Assembly (NCBI GenBank): GCA_963736235.1
Contig: CAVTOR010000019.1
Span: 1 to 64,000 of the forward strand
DNA from: CAVORB01 sp963736235
Lineage (GTDB): Bacteria > Pseudomonadota > Gammaproteobacteria > Chromatiales > Chromatiaceae
Length of the DNA stretch: 64,000 nt
Reading direction: 5' to 3'
Part shown: piece by piece, positions 1 through 12,018 of the stretch
Layout of the letters: every line of letters starts with the position of its first letter
Numbering within the stretch: the stretch's first letter is position 1
Notes under the pieces: model-generated
The model's input: the letters and a program-made list of their open reading frames with translations, nothing else
Database searches by the model: none
What the model was told of the DNA's origin: nothing
Position numbers and translations under genes: made by a program

Positions 1-1
1 T

Positions 2-3000
2 CAGATGGAGCAGCACGGTGCGCGGCTCGCCTCCGGGCACCGCGTGGCGCCGGGACGCGCGCCGGACCAGCTGCTGTCGCGCCTGGCCGCCAACGAGCGC
101 GTACTGATCGAGACCTGCGACCGGCTGACGGCGGCGATTACCGCAAAACACCGCATCACCCCGGCCGGGGAATGGCTGCTCGACAACCTCTATCTCATCG
201 AAGAACAGATCCGCACCGCGAGGCGGCACCTGCCCAAGGGCTACAGTCGGGAGCTGCCGGTCTTGGCGGAGGGGGCCTCGGCCGGGCTGCCACGTGTCTA
301 CGACATCGCCCTCGAGACCATCGCTCACGGCGATGGACGGGTTGACCCGGACAGTCTCGGCCGCTTCGTTGCGGCGTACCAGACCGTCACGCCCCTGCGG
401 CTGGGGGAGCTGTGGGCCATCCCCATCATGCTGCGTCTGGCGCTGATCGAGAATCTGCGCCGCGTCGCGGTGGGCATCGCCACCGGCAGGATAGACAGGG
501 ATACTGGCCGTCGTCTGGGCGGACAAGTTGACGGAGATCGCCCGGCAGGATCCGAAGAACCTGATCCTGGTGATCGCGGACATGGCGCGCTCGAATCCGC
601 CCATGACCACGCCGTTTGTCTCGGAGCTCGCTCGCCGCCTGCAGGGGCATGGGCCCGCCCTGGCCTTGCCACTGACGTGGATCGAGCAGCAACTGGCCGA
701 GTCGAACCTGAGCATCGAGCGGCTGGTGCGCTCGGGCAACCAGCAGCAGGCGGCCGACCAGGTCTCCATCAGCAACAGCATCGGTAGTCTGCGCCACCTT
801 GCGACGATGGACTGGCGCGAGTTCGTCGAGACCATGAGCGTCGTCGAACGGACCCTGCGCTCGGACCCGGCCGCGGCCTACGCCGAGATGGATTTCGCCA
901 GCCGTGACCGCTACCGCCATGCCGTCGAGGAAGTGGCGAAGGCCAGCGGCCTAGCTGAGGACGCGGTGGCCCATCACGCCATCGGGCTTGCGCAGGCGGG
1001 CGCGGGCCGACACGGGGGTGACGACAGAAGGGCGCACGTGGGCTATTACCTGGTCGAACGCGGTCTGCCCGACCTGGAAGCGACGACGCGGGCGCGCCTT
1101 TCCCCCGCCGCGGCGCTCCGGCGCAGGGCAAGCCGATCGCCTCTGGGGCTGTATCTGGGCGCGATCACACTGACAACGGTGCTCCTGGCCGCAGGCCTGT
1201 TGGCGGGGGCGCGCGCGGATGGTTTGCCCGATTGGGCACTGGCGCCGCTCGGCATCCTCGCCCTGGTGGCCACCGGCCAGCTCGCGGTCGCGCTGGTGAA
1301 TTGGCTGGCCACGTTGCTCGCCTCGCCCCATCCGTTGCCGCGCATGGATTTCGCCGCGGGTATCCCGCCAGCATCGCGTGCCCTGGTGGTAGTTCCGACC
1401 ATGCTCACCAGCCGGCGCAACGTCGAAAGCCTGGTCGAGGCGCTCGAGGTGCGGTTCCTGGCCAATCGCGACGCGAACCTGCACTTCGGCCTGTTGACCG
1501 ACTTTGGCGACGCGGCCGAGGAGGCGCTGGCCGCAGACGTGCCGCTGTTGGAACTGGCCCGGGAGCGGATCGAAGCCCTGAATACACGCTACGCGGGCGG
1601 CGGGAACGACGTCTTCTTCTTGTTTCATCGCCCGCGCCGCTGGAACCCCCACGACCGGATCTGGATGGGTTACGAGCGCAAGCGCGGCAAGCTGGCGGAC
1701 CTGAATGCCCTGCTGCGCGAGGGCACAAGCGACGGCTTTTTCCTGGTGGTCGGCGCGACCGCGGTGCTGGCCGGTGTCAAATACGTGATCACCCTGGACA
1801 CGGACACCCAATTGCCGCGTGACGCGGCACGGCAGTTGGTCGGCACCATGGCGCACCCACTGCACCGTCCGGTCAACGACCCGGCCCTCGGGCGGGTCCG
1901 CGCGGGCTATGGCATCCTACAGCCACGCGTGAGTGCGGCCCTTCCCGGCACTCGTCAGTCGCGCTATGCGCGCCTGCTGGGCGGCGAGCCGGGTATCGAT
2001 CCCTATACCCGCGCCGTCTCCGACGTCTATCAGGATCTGTTCGGTGAAGGCTCCTTCATCGGCAAGGGGGTCTACGATGTTGACGCCTTCGAGCAGACCC
2101 TAAAAGGGCGCTTCCCCGAGAACCGGATCCTCAGCCACGACCTGCTGGAAGGCTGTTACGCCCGCTCCGGGTTGTTGAGCGACGTGCAGTTGTACGAGGA
2201 ATACCCGGCCCGCTACGGGGCCGACGTCAACCGTCGCCACCGCTGGATCCGCGGCGATTGGCAACTCGCGGGCTGGCTCCTGCCGCGCGTGCCCGGCCCC
2301 GGCGGGCGGCGCCTGAAGAACCCGCTCTCGGCGCTGTCGCGCTGGAAGCTGCTCGACAATCTGCGCCGCAGCCTGGTGCCGGCGGTGTTGACGCTGCTGT
2401 TGCTGCTGGGCTGGACCGTGCTTTCATCGGCTGCGTTCTGGACCCTGGCGGTGCTCGGCGTCCTCCTGATCCAGCCCGTGCTGGCCGCCCTGCTGGATGT
2501 GTTCCGAAAACCGGAGGACCTTCGGGCGGGTCAGCACTTCGCCGCCGTCGCCCATGCCGCCGGCCAGCGCCTCATCCAGACCGGTTTTGCGCTGGTGACA
2601 CTGCCCCACGAGGCTTACTACAGCCTGGATGCGATTCTTCGCACCCTTTGGCGTTTGCTGGTCTCGCACCAGCGGCTGTTGGAATGGAATCCCTCCGGCG
2701 ACCAGGAACGACTAAGCCGCAACGGCCTCGCCGCCTCGTTCCGCGCCATGTGGTTCCCCCCCGTGCTCGCCGCCGGCGCGGCTACCACCCTGGCGGCGAC
2801 GAATCCGGTGGCGCTGCTCGTGGCGGGGCCCATCCTGTTCCTATGGCTGATATCCCCCGCCATCGCCTGGTGGATCAGCCTGCCGCTGGCCCGCCGGGAG
2901 GCCTCACTCACGGCCGAGCAGACCCGTTTTCTCGGCAGGATCGCCCGCAAGACCTGGGCATTCTTCGATACCTTCGTCGGCCCGGAGGACCATTGGCTGC

Positions 3001-6000
3001 CGCCCGACAATTACCAGGAGTATGGGGAGGCCACGCTGGCCCACCGCACCTCACCCACCAACATGGGGCTCGCGCTGCTGGCGAATCTGTCCGCTTACGA
3101 CTTCGGCTACATCCCGGCCGGACCGTTCCTCGAGCGCACGGCCCGCACCCTGGAGACGATGGCGGGGTTGGAGCGCCACCGGGGCCATTTTTACAACTGG
3201 TACGACACCCAGTCGCTGCGACCGCTTCACCCCACTTACATCTCGACGGTGGATAGCGGCAACTTGGCGGGCCACCTGTTGACCTTGCGCCCCGGTCTGA
3301 TGGCGCTGCTCGATCGCCCAATTCTGGAGACCCGCTGGCTGGACGGCGTAGGCGACACCCTGGGGATATTGGAAGAGGCCGCGGGCGACCCCGCTCCGGC
3401 CACGCTGGCCCGATTCCGAACGGGCCTCGAGGCCGCGTGCGTTACGCGGCCGGCCACGCTGGCGGCGGCGCGGCGCATGCTGGACCGGCTGGCGCGATCC
3501 GCCGAACTGATCATCGACGACCTGGGGCATGAGCCCGAGAGCCATGCGTTTTGGTGGGCAGGGGCGCTGGCCCGGCAATGCCAGGCGGCACGCCATGAGC
3601 TGACGTTCCTTGCGCCGTGGACCGCACTGCCGGAGGCGCCGGAGGGGATCGGCGACCTCGCTGAAATCGATTCCATCCCAACCCTGCGCAGCCTAGCGGG
3701 GCTCGGGGTGGCGTTGTCGACCCGCATCGCGAGCCGGCCGGGGACGGGCGCGACGCCCGGGCAGGAGGCGTGGCTGGCCGAGCTGCACCGGCAGATCGGT
3801 GAAGGCAGCGAGCGCGCCCAAGCCCGCATCGCTGCCATCCAGCGCCTGGCCCTTCAGGCCGGCGAGCTTGCGGACATTGAATACGGCTTCCTGTACGACA
3901 AGTCATCGCGTCTGCTCAGCATCGGTTACAGCCTGGACGAGCGGCGGCAGGACGCGAGCTACTACGATCTGTTGGCTTCAGAGGCGAGGTTGAGCGTGTT
4001 CGTCGCCATCGCTCAGGGGCAACTGCCCCAGGAGAGTTGGTTCGCCCTGGGGCGCCTGCTCACGAGCGCCGGCGGCGAGCCGATCCTGCTGTCCTGGAGC
4101 GGCTCGATGTTCGAGTACCTGATGCCGCAACTGGTGATGCCGACCTACGAGCACACGCTGCTCGACCAGACTGGCAAGGCAGCGGTGGCCCGGCAGATCG
4201 ATTACGGCCAGCAGCGCGGCCTGCCCTGGGGAATTTCGGAATCCGGCTACAACGCGGTAGATGTGCATCTCAACTACCAGTACCGCGCCTTCGGCGTGCC
4301 TGGCCTGGGGCTCAAACGCGGCCTCGCCGACGACCTGGTCGTCGCGCCCTACGCCTCGGCGCTTGCGCTCATGGTGGCGCCCGAGGCAGCCTGCCGGAAC
4401 CTGCAACGGCTCGCCGCCGTCGGGGCGGAAGGGCGGTTCGGCTTTCATGAGGCCATCGACTACACCCCGGCCCGGCAAAGGCGCGGCGAATCCCAGGCCC
4501 TAGTGCGATCGTACATGGCCCATCACCAGGGCATGAGCCTGCTCGCCTTGGCCTCTGTGCTGCTGGACCGTCCGATGCAGAAGCGCTTTGCATCCGACCC
4601 GCTGTTCCAGGCCACCCTGCTGTTGTTGCAGGAACGGATTCCCAGGGCCTCGGCGTTCTATGTCCACACCGCCGAAGTCACCGGCATCCAGGCCGGCGCG
4701 GGCGGCGCGGAGATGCCGATCCGCGTGATCGAGAGTACCGACACGCCGGTCCCGGAAGTACAGCTGCTGTCCAACGGCCGCTATCACGTCATGGTCACCC
4801 ACGCGGGCGGCGGTTACAGCCGCTGGAAGGACCTGGCGGTGACGCGCTGGCGCGAGGATGGCACCCGCGACCCCTGGGGTACCTTCTGTTACCTACGAGA
4901 TGTCGAGAGCGGCTCGACCTGGTCTACCGCGCATCAGCCCATCGCGCGGCGCGCGTCACGCTACGAGGCGATCTTCTCCGAGGGGCGCGCGGAATTTCGC
5001 CGTCACGACCGGGGTGAGGGTTTCGATATCGACACCCACACCGAGATCGCCGTATCGCCTGAAGACGACATCGAGCTGCGCCGGGTGCGCATCACCAACC
5101 GATCCGCAGTGCGCCGGACGATCGAGGTCACGAGCTACGCGGAGGTGGTGCTGGCGCCCCCCGCCGCGGACGCGCTGCACCCGGCGTTCAGCAACCTCTT
5201 CGTGCAGACCGAGGTCGTGGAGGCGCGCCGGGCCATCCTCTGCACGCGTCGGCCGCGGTCCCGGGACGAGCGGGTGCCCTGGATGTTTCACCAGATGGCC
5301 GTACACGACTCCGACGTCGGCGAGCCTTCCTACGAGACTGACCGTTCGCGCTTCATCGGCCGAGGCCGCAACCTCGCCGCGCCCCAGGCGATGGACCGCA
5401 CCGGGGGGCTTTCCGGCGCTTCAGGCTCCGTGCTGGACCCGGTGGTCGCGATCCGCTGTCGGATCGGCCTCGACCCGGAGCAATCGGCCAGCGTGGACCT
5501 GGTTTACGGTATCGGCGACAGCCGCGACGCGTCTTTGGCGCTGGCGGCGAAATACCAGGACCGATCTCTCGCCGATCGCGTCTTCGACCTAGCCTGGACC
5601 CACGCTCAGGTGGTGCTACGCCAGATCAACGCCAATGATGCGGACGCGCAGCTGTACGGGCGCCTGGCCAATTCGGTGATTTACGCCCATGCGTCGCTCC
5701 GCGCCGACAGCAGCGTGCTTATGCGGAATCGACGCGGGCAATCCGGCCTGTGGGGCTATGCCATTTCGGGCGACCTGCCCATTGTCCTGCTGCGTATCGG
5801 CGACTTGGCCAACATCGAGCTGGTGCGCCAGCTCATCCAGGCTCATGCCTACTGGCGCCTGAAGGGGCTGGCGGTGGACTTGGTGATCTGGAACGAGGAT
5901 CGCGCCGGTTACCGGCAGGCGCTGCAGGACCAGATCCTGGGCCTGGTGGCGGTGGGCCTCGAAACTCAGGTGATGGACAGACCCGGCGGCATCTTCGTGC

Positions 6001-8618
6001 GCTCGGCCGAGCAGATCTCGGAGGAAGACCGCACACTGTTCCAGACCGTCGCCCGTGTCATCCTCAGCGACAGTCGAGGGACCCTGGCGGACCAGGTGAA
6101 CCGTCCCCGTCCGCCGCGACAGCGCGTGCCGCGCCTCATGCCCAGCCGGCCCCGGCAGGACGAGGTGCCCGCGGCCTATGAGTTACCGCGGCGAGATCTG
6201 ATCCTGCCCAACGGGATTGGGGGCTTCACCCCTGATGGTCGCGAGTACGTCATCACGACCATGCCGGGACTGCCCACACCGGCACCCTGGGTGAACGTGC
6301 TGGCCAATCCCCAGTTCGGCACTGTCATCTCGGAGAGCGGTGGGTCCTACACCTGGGGCGAGAACGCCCACGAGCTGCGACTCACGCCCTGGCACAACGA
6401 CCCGGTGTCCGATCCCAGCGGAGAGGCCTTCTACCTGCGCGACGAGGAAAGCGGCCATTTCTGGTCGCCGACACCGCTGCCCAAGCGCGGCGCGACGCCC
6501 TACGTCAGCCGGCACGGATTCGGCTACAGCGTGTTCGAGCATACCGAGGACGGCATCCGCTCGGAGTTGTGGGTCTACGTGGCGGTGGACGCGGCGGTCA
6601 AGTTCGCCGTGCTGAAGGTGCGCAACGCCTCCGGCCGGCCGCGCCGGCTGTCCGCAACTGGCTACGTGGAATGGGTGCTGGGTGACCTGCGCCCGAGATC
6701 GGCCATGCATGTGACCACCGAGGTCGATCCCTACAGCGGCGCTCTCTCCGCGCGCAACCCCTACAACACCGAGTTCCCCGACCGAGTCGCCTTCTTCGAC
6801 GTGGACGACCCGAGTCGGACCGTCAGCTGCGACCGCGCCGAATTCATCGGCCGCAACGGCAGCCTGGAGCACCCGGCGGCGCTGGCCCGTACCCACCTGT
6901 CCGGCCGGCTGGGGAGCGGACTGGACCCTTGCGCCGCGATCCAGGTCCAGTTCGACCTTGCCGACGGGCAGGAGCGCGAGGTCACCTTCAGGCTCGGCCT
7001 GGGGGGCATCCCTGGCGGGGACGACGCCAACCGCCTCGTCCACCGCTTCCGCGGCCCCGACGCCGCGCGGCGGGCCCTGGAGGCGGTCTGGCAGTACTGG
7101 AACCACACCCTCGGGGCGGTGCACGTTGAGACGCCCGACCAGTCGCTCAACGTGTTGACCAATGGCTGGCTTCTGTACCAGACGTTGGCGTGCCGCCTGT
7201 GGGCGCGCAGTGGCTACTACCAGTCCGGCGGCGCGTTCGGCTATCGCGACCAGTTGCAGGATGCCATGGCGTTGGTGCATGCGGAACCTGGCCTGTTACG
7301 CGCCCAGTTGCTACTGTGCGCCGGGCGCCAGTTCTTGGAAGGGGATGTACAGCACTGGTGGCATCCGCCCTCCGGCCGGGGGGTGCGCACCCATTGTTCT
7401 GACGATTACCTGTGGCTGGCCCTGGCCACCTGCCGCTATGTGCTGAGCACGGGCGACACCGGCGTGCTGGATGAACCTGTCGCGTTCCTCGAAGGGCGCC
7501 CGCTCAATCCGGACGACGACTCCTACTATGATTTGCCCGCCCGCTCCGAGACGGCGGAAAATCTCTACCAGCACTGCGTGCGGGCCATCCGGCACGGTCT
7601 GGCGCTCGGCTCCCACGGTCTGCCGCTGATCGGCTCCGGTGACTGGAACGACGGCATGAACCGGGTCGGCATCGGGGGCAAGGGGGAAAGCGTGTGGCTG
7701 GGGTTCTTCCTGTGCGAAGTGCTGCGCCAGTTCGGCGCCCTGGCCCGCCTGCGCGATGATCGCGATTTCGCGGACTTCTGCGCGGCCGAGGCCGCGCGCC
7801 TGGGCGAGAACATTGAGCGGCACGGGTGGGACGGCGGCTGGTATCGCCGCGCCTACTTCGACGACGGCACGCCCCTTGGATCGGCGGACAATACCGAATG
7901 CCAAATCGACTCCATCTCCCAGAGTTGGGCGGTGTTGTCCGGTGTTGGCGATACCGAGCGGGTGCGCGTCGCCATGGACGCGGTGGACGAACGCCTGGTG
8001 CGCCGCGACCACGCCCTCATCCGGTTGCTCGACCCCCCGTTCGACCAGTCAAACCTGGACCCCGGCTATATCAAGGGCTACGTGCCGGGCGTGCGCGAGA
8101 ACGGCGGCCAGTACACTCACGCCGCCATCTGGGCAGCGATGGCGTTCGCCGCCCTAGGGGACGGCCAGCGCGCCTGGGGGCTCACCACCATGATCAATCC
8201 GGCCAATCATGCGAAATCACAGGGAGCGATCGAGACTTACAAGGTCGAACCATACGTCATGGCCGCCGACGTCTACGCGGTGGAGCCCCACACCGGCCGC
8301 GGCGGCTGGACCTGGTACACTGGCTCGGCCGGGTGGATGTACCGGCTCATCCTGGAATCCCTCCTGGGTCTGCGGCTGGAAGTCGACAAGCTGCACGTCG
8401 CGCCTTGCCTGCCCGACCACTGGGACGCGCTGACGATCCACTATCGTTACCGGGAAACCGTGTACCACATCGCGGTTTCGCAAACCCACGGCCGCGAGGG
8501 CGGAAGCAGCGCTGTGATGAGTGTGACCGTAGACGGGGTCGAGCAGGATGGCCAGGCCATTCCTTTGGTCGACGATCACCAGGAACACACCGCGGACGTA
8601 CAAGTATCCGGGGTATAG
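2..8618 (+). CDS. ndvB: Cyclic beta-1,2-glucan synthase (GT84-GH189-GH94), 5'-partial, one frameshift
   Basis: Giant inner-membrane enzyme that polymerises glucose from UDP-glucose, cyclises the chain and trims it by phosphorolysis, giving periplasmic cyclic glucans. The frame is open from the left edge, so the N-terminus is missing. One extra base near 503 splits it: the upstream frame ends RIDRD and the downstream frame continues LAVVWADKLTEIA. Counting from position 528: membrane segments near residues 205-265, a GT84 core with TLDTDTQ near 421 and RRHRWIRGDW near 569, more membrane segments at about 614-655 and 743-785, a glycoamylase-type (GH189) domain at about 1114-1345, then two phosphorylase N-domains and a GH94 catalytic domain with the acid Asp in GSGDWNDGMN near 2370. 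Of about 2,870 residues visible, all domains look intact. Domain roles follow the known Brucella/Rhizobium enzymes; the product here is inferred. Confidence 0.93.
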
Positions 8619-8655
8619 GCTCCTGCCTCCGGATTCACTAGAGAGGCGAATTCCA

Positions 8656-9516
8656 ATGCGGCGTCTCGACATCAGTCATGTCACCGAGTATCTGTTCTCC
8701 GCGCCGGTATCGCTCCAGCAGCACCGGCTGCTGCTGCGTCCTAGGGAGGACCACAACCTCAGGATAGAGTCCTCAATCCTGGAAATCGTTCCCGCGCATA
8801 GGCTGCAGTGGAAACGCGATGTGCTGGACAATTCCGTCGCGGTGGTGAGCTTTCCCGTGCCCTCGGATCGGCTGCGTATTTCCAGCAGCGTGGTCATCCA
8901 GCACTACGACGAAAACCCCTTCGACTTTTTGGTGGATGACTACGCGGTGATGCATCCCTTCGAATACGCGATCGCGGAACAGGCCGACCTTGCACCGTTT
9001 CAGGAGGCGGTTTACCCAGCCGATCGCGATGCGGTCCACTACTGGCTGGATGGACTAGGCTTGCGGATGCCCGTGGAGACCTTTACCTTGCTGGACCGCA
9101 TGAATCGGGACATCGCCAGCCGCTTCGTGTATCAGCTGCGGGAGGACGTGGGCGTGCAGCCACCTGCGCAGACACTAAGGCTAGGAACCGGCTCGTGCCG
9201 GGATTTTGCGGCCCTGTTCACGGAGGCATGCCGCCAGCTGGGGCTGGCCAGCCGTTTCATCAGCGGTTATCTGTACGCCGAGGCTACCGAGGCAGGCAAC
9301 GCCTCGACACATGCCTGGGCCGAGGTCTACCTACCTGGTGCCGGCTGGAAGGGGTTCGATCCCACCAGCGGTGAGGTGACGGGTAACCGGCACATCGCGG
9401 TCGCCGTAGCACGCCATCCGGAAGCGGTGCCGCCGGTGGCCGGAAGCTACATAGGTTCAGCCAGCCAACGCCCGTCGCTGAGTGTCGCGGTGCGGGTCAG
9501 CGCGCTGGCGGCGTGA
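8656..9516 (+). CDS. Transglutaminase-like cysteine peptidase family protein
   Basis: A 286-residue protein with a bacterial transglutaminase N-terminal beta domain followed by a papain-like transglutaminase core. The catalytic triad is visible: Cys181 in GTGSCRDFA, His219 in STHAWAEV and Asp235 in GFDPTSG. The ATG at 8656 is preferred over an in-frame one at 8548 because it follows a GAGAGG ribosome site and avoids a 71-base overlap with the glucan synthase. The 37-base gap suggests co-transcription with that gene. No signal peptide or membrane segment is seen, so a cytoplasmic amidase or protease is likely. The substrate is unknown. Confidence 0.9.
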   Translation: MRRLDISHVTEYLFSAPVSLQQHRLLLRPREDHNLRIESSILEIVPAHRLQWKRDVLDNSVAVVSFPVPSDRLRISSSVVIQHYDENPFDFLVDDYAVMHPFEYAIAEQADLAPFQEAVYPADRDAVHYWLDGLGLRMPVETFTLLDRMNRDIASRFVYQLREDVGVQPPAQTLRLGTGSCRDFAALFTEACRQLGLASRFISGYLYAEATEAGNASTHAWAEVYLPGAGWKGFDPTSGEVTGNRHIAVAVARHPEAVPPVAGSYIGSASQRPSLSVAVRVSALAA

Positions 9517-10036
9517 GCGTGATCTAGCAACAAGGAGTTCATGATCGAGCTCCTGTTCGTCGAAAGGTCGTGGTGATGATCTATCTCGCTCGTCCATTGC
9601 ATTCCCTCGGCCAGGTTGGGCTATGCCTCCTCCGCTTCCACATGCCCCACTTGCTGGCGCAATACGATGCGCGCGTTTGTTGGTGTTCTTCCTGCTCCGC
9701 TGCACCGAATATGTTTGGTGGGGTTCTGTAGTTGTCATGAACCGTCGCTGCTCGTCAGGGAGGTGCGAAGCACGAGGCGGGTAATGCCCGGTGGGCGCCG
9801 TCGCGTGCGCGGGGCCGCAGGTCCCGGAGCGAGCGAAGGGCCCATGCAAGCCTATCCGATGTGCCGTCCAGCCGAAAAGGGCCCGTCTCGTCGGGCGCGG
9901 CAGCGCACGTAGGGCGGGCGGGATATCAATGGCTGTCGTGTTGGTAGGTCGATTTTGGGGACTTGGTGTCCCAAAATCTATCCCGAGGTAACGACGCTCC
10001 TTGGGTATCGATCGTCCAGGCGTTTCGGTAGTGCCG
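9517..10036. other. Gap of about 520 bp without a convincing gene
   Basis: It lies between the transglutaminase and the convergent rimB-rimK-deacylase operon. Short frames on both strands lack ribosome sites and recognisable motifs. It holds a short hairpin at 9534-9553 (GGAGTTC/GAGCTCC with one G-T pair) and a 9-bp inverted repeat at 9951-9978. Neither has a U-tract, so neither is a clear terminator. A decayed element is possible but not shown. Confidence 0.5.
9951..9978. repeat. Inverted repeat, 9-bp arms
   Basis: GATTTTGGG (9951-9959) pairs perfectly with CCCAAAATC (9970-9978) across a 10-base loop. It lies just past the 3' end of the minus-strand deacylase gene. There is no run of U on either strand, so it could be a transcript-end stabiliser or a protein site. 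Confidence 0.4.
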
Positions 10037-11083
10037 TCAGACGATCGGCGGCTCCTTTGGCGGCTCCAGGTCGACATTGGGGTCGAGTTCCGCCTGCAAG
10101 GCCTCCACCGCCTCCGCCACCAATTCCAGCTTCTCCATGCGGGCGATATTGAAAACGGCCTCACCCTCGTTGACCAAGGGCAGATTGGTGCGGCCGACGA
10201 CCAGGCCGGCCGCCGTGGCCAGCACGTCCTCCTCGCGTTCGCCAAAGGGGTCGGAAACGATCCCGAGCCGCTCCCCTTTCTTGACCCTCGCTCCGAGGGG
10301 TGTGATGGTTCGCAGGATGCCGCTCTGGGGCGCCCGAACCCACTGGGTCGAGCGCGCGATGAAGGGCTCTCGGTAGCGCCGGTGGGATGGGCGCTGCGCG
10401 AGCATTCCGATCTCACGCATCACGCCGAGTATGCCCCTCACGCCGACGCGTATCGCCACCTCGTTGAAGCGCAGCGCCTCGCCGGCCTCGTACAGGAGCA
10501 TGGGAATCCCGAGCTCCGCAACGGCCTGTCGCAACGAGCCGTCCCGCAGGTCGGAATTGATGATGACCGGCGTGCCGAAGGCCCTCGCCAACCTCTCGGT
10601 GGTCGGGTGGTCCTCGATGCAGGCCCGCACCTGGGGGAGGTTGTCGCGATGCAGGGCACCGGTGTGAATGTCGATGCCGTGCGTCGATTTCTCCACCACC
10701 TCCTCCATCAGCTGCCGCGCGAGCCGCGCCGCCATGGAGCCGCGCTCCGAGCCGGGGAAGCTGCGGTTAAGGTCGCGGCGATCGGGCAGATAGCGGGAAT
10801 GGTTCACCAGGCCGTAGACGTTGACGATCGGAACGGCAATGAGCGTACCCCCCAGGTGCTTGAGGGCTGGCGAGCGCAGGAGCCTGCGGATGATCTCGAC
10901 CCCGTTGATCTCGTCGCCGTGGATGGCGGCGCAAACGAACAGACGAGGTCCGGGCCTTATGCCGTTGACGATGCGAAGCGGCATGGAGACCGCCGTGTGG
11001 GTGTAGAGGCTCGGCAATGAAAGGTCGACGAAAACCCGTTCCCCCGGTTGCACCAGCTGGCCGCCGATGGAAAATGCCGGCAT
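10037..11083 (-). CDS. Succinylglutamate desuccinylase/aspartoacylase family (M14-like) metallohydrolase
   Basis: A 348-residue zinc hydrolase of the AstE/AspA branch of the M14 fold. The first metal-site motif is AAIHGDEING (His and Glu). Further motifs are RDLNRSFPG, the metal His in GIDIHTG and the likely catalytic Glu in LLYEAGEA. A C-terminal beta-rich extension (about 260-330) resembles a biotinyl-lipoyl-like fold. It is the last gene of a run with rimB and rimK (12 bases after rimK). Members next to rimK are thought to act on acyl- or glutamyl-amino acid bonds, so trimming of glutamate tails added by RimK is plausible but inferred. AstE itself is unlikely because no arginine-succinyltransferase genes are nearby. 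Confidence 0.85.
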   Translation of the reverse strand: MPAFSIGGQLVQPGERVFVDLSLPSLYTHTAVSMPLRIVNGIRPGPRLFVCAAIHGDEINGVEIIRRLLRSPALKHLGGTLIAVPIVNVYGLVNHSRYLPDRRDLNRSFPGSERGSMAARLARQLMEEVVEKSTHGIDIHTGALHRDNLPQVRACIEDHPTTERLARAFGTPVIINSDLRDGSLRQAVAELGIPMLLYEAGEALRFNEVAIRVGVRGILGVMREIGMLAQRPSHRRYREPFIARSTQWVRAPQSGILRTITPLGARVKKGERLGIVSDPFGEREEDVLATAAGLVVGRTNLPLVNEGEAVFNIARMEKLELVAEAVEALQAELDPNVDLEPPKEPPIV

Positions 11084-11095
11084 TGTCTTTCAGCC

Positions 11096-11996
11096 TCAAC
11101 CTTGGGTGCGCGTGCGCTTTTGCTTAGCCTTGGTCTTCAGGAAGTCGACCATCATCCCGGCGATGTCCTTGCCTGTCGCGGTCTCGATGCCTTCAAGACC
11201 GGGGGACGAATTTACCTCGATCACCCGTGGTCCGTCTTTGGACCGCAGCAGGTCCACGCCGGCGGCGTTCAAACCTATTGTCTGCGCCGCCCTTAAGGCG
11301 GTGGATCGCTCCTCGGGCGTGATGCGCACCAGACTGACGCTGCCGCCCATGTGGAGGTTGGATCGGAACTCGCCTTCCTTAGCCTGTCGCTTGATCGCGG
11401 CCACCACCTTTTCGCCGACGACGAAGCAGCGTATGTCGGCCCCTCCCGCCTCCCGCACGTATTCCTGGGCCAGCATGTGGGCTTGAAGCCCCATGAAGGC
11501 CTGGATCACGCTCTCGGCGGCCTGGTGCGTCTCCGCAAGCACGACGCCGATGCCTCTGGTTGCCTTCCAGGAGTTTGATCACCATGGGCGCGCCGCTCAC
11601 CATTTTGATCAGGTCCTGGGTGTCGTCGGGGCTGTGCGCGAATCCCGTTACCGGGAGCCCGATGCCCTTGCGGGACAATAGTTGCAGGGACCTCAGCTTG
11701 TCACGGGACCGGGTGATGGCCACGGACTCGTTGAGCGGGCACACTCCCATCATCTCGAACTGTCGCAGCACGGCGGTCCCGTAAAAGGTCACCGAGGCCC
11801 CAATCCGCGGGATCACCGCGTCGAAGCCTGTTAGCTCCTCGCCCTTGTAGCGAATGGACGGGCGATGCGTTGCGATATTCATGTAGCAGCGCAGCACGTC
11901 GACCACACGGACCTCGTGGCCGCGCGCCTCGGCGGCTTCTTTGAGCCGTCGGGTCGAATACAGCTGCGCCCCGCGTGACAATATCGCGATTCTCAA
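11096..11996 (-). CDS. rimK: RimK-type ATP-grasp glutamate ligase, one frameshift
   Basis: ATP-dependent ligase that adds glutamates to the C-terminus of ribosomal protein S6. The N-terminal part begins with RIAILSRGAQLYSTRRLKEA. The ATP-grasp part carries APMVIKLLEGNQ, the lid motif AQEYVREAGGADIRCFVV and the metal-binding end VNSSPGLEGIE. A one-base slip near 11555 separates KLLEGNQ from the continuation VVLAETHQAAES; read together the length is the usual 300 residues. Start is TTG at 11996 behind a GGGAAGGAC ribosome site, the only start matching the family N-terminus. It lies between rimB and the deacylase on the same strand. Confidence 0.9.
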
Positions 11997-12018
11997 GTCC
12001 TTCCCCTCACGGCGCGGA

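Noticed and set aside
9457..10416. Open frame of 319 codons on the minus strand spanning the gap
   Set aside because: Half of it is a wrong-frame reading of the deacylase gene; the rest lacks motifs and a start site.
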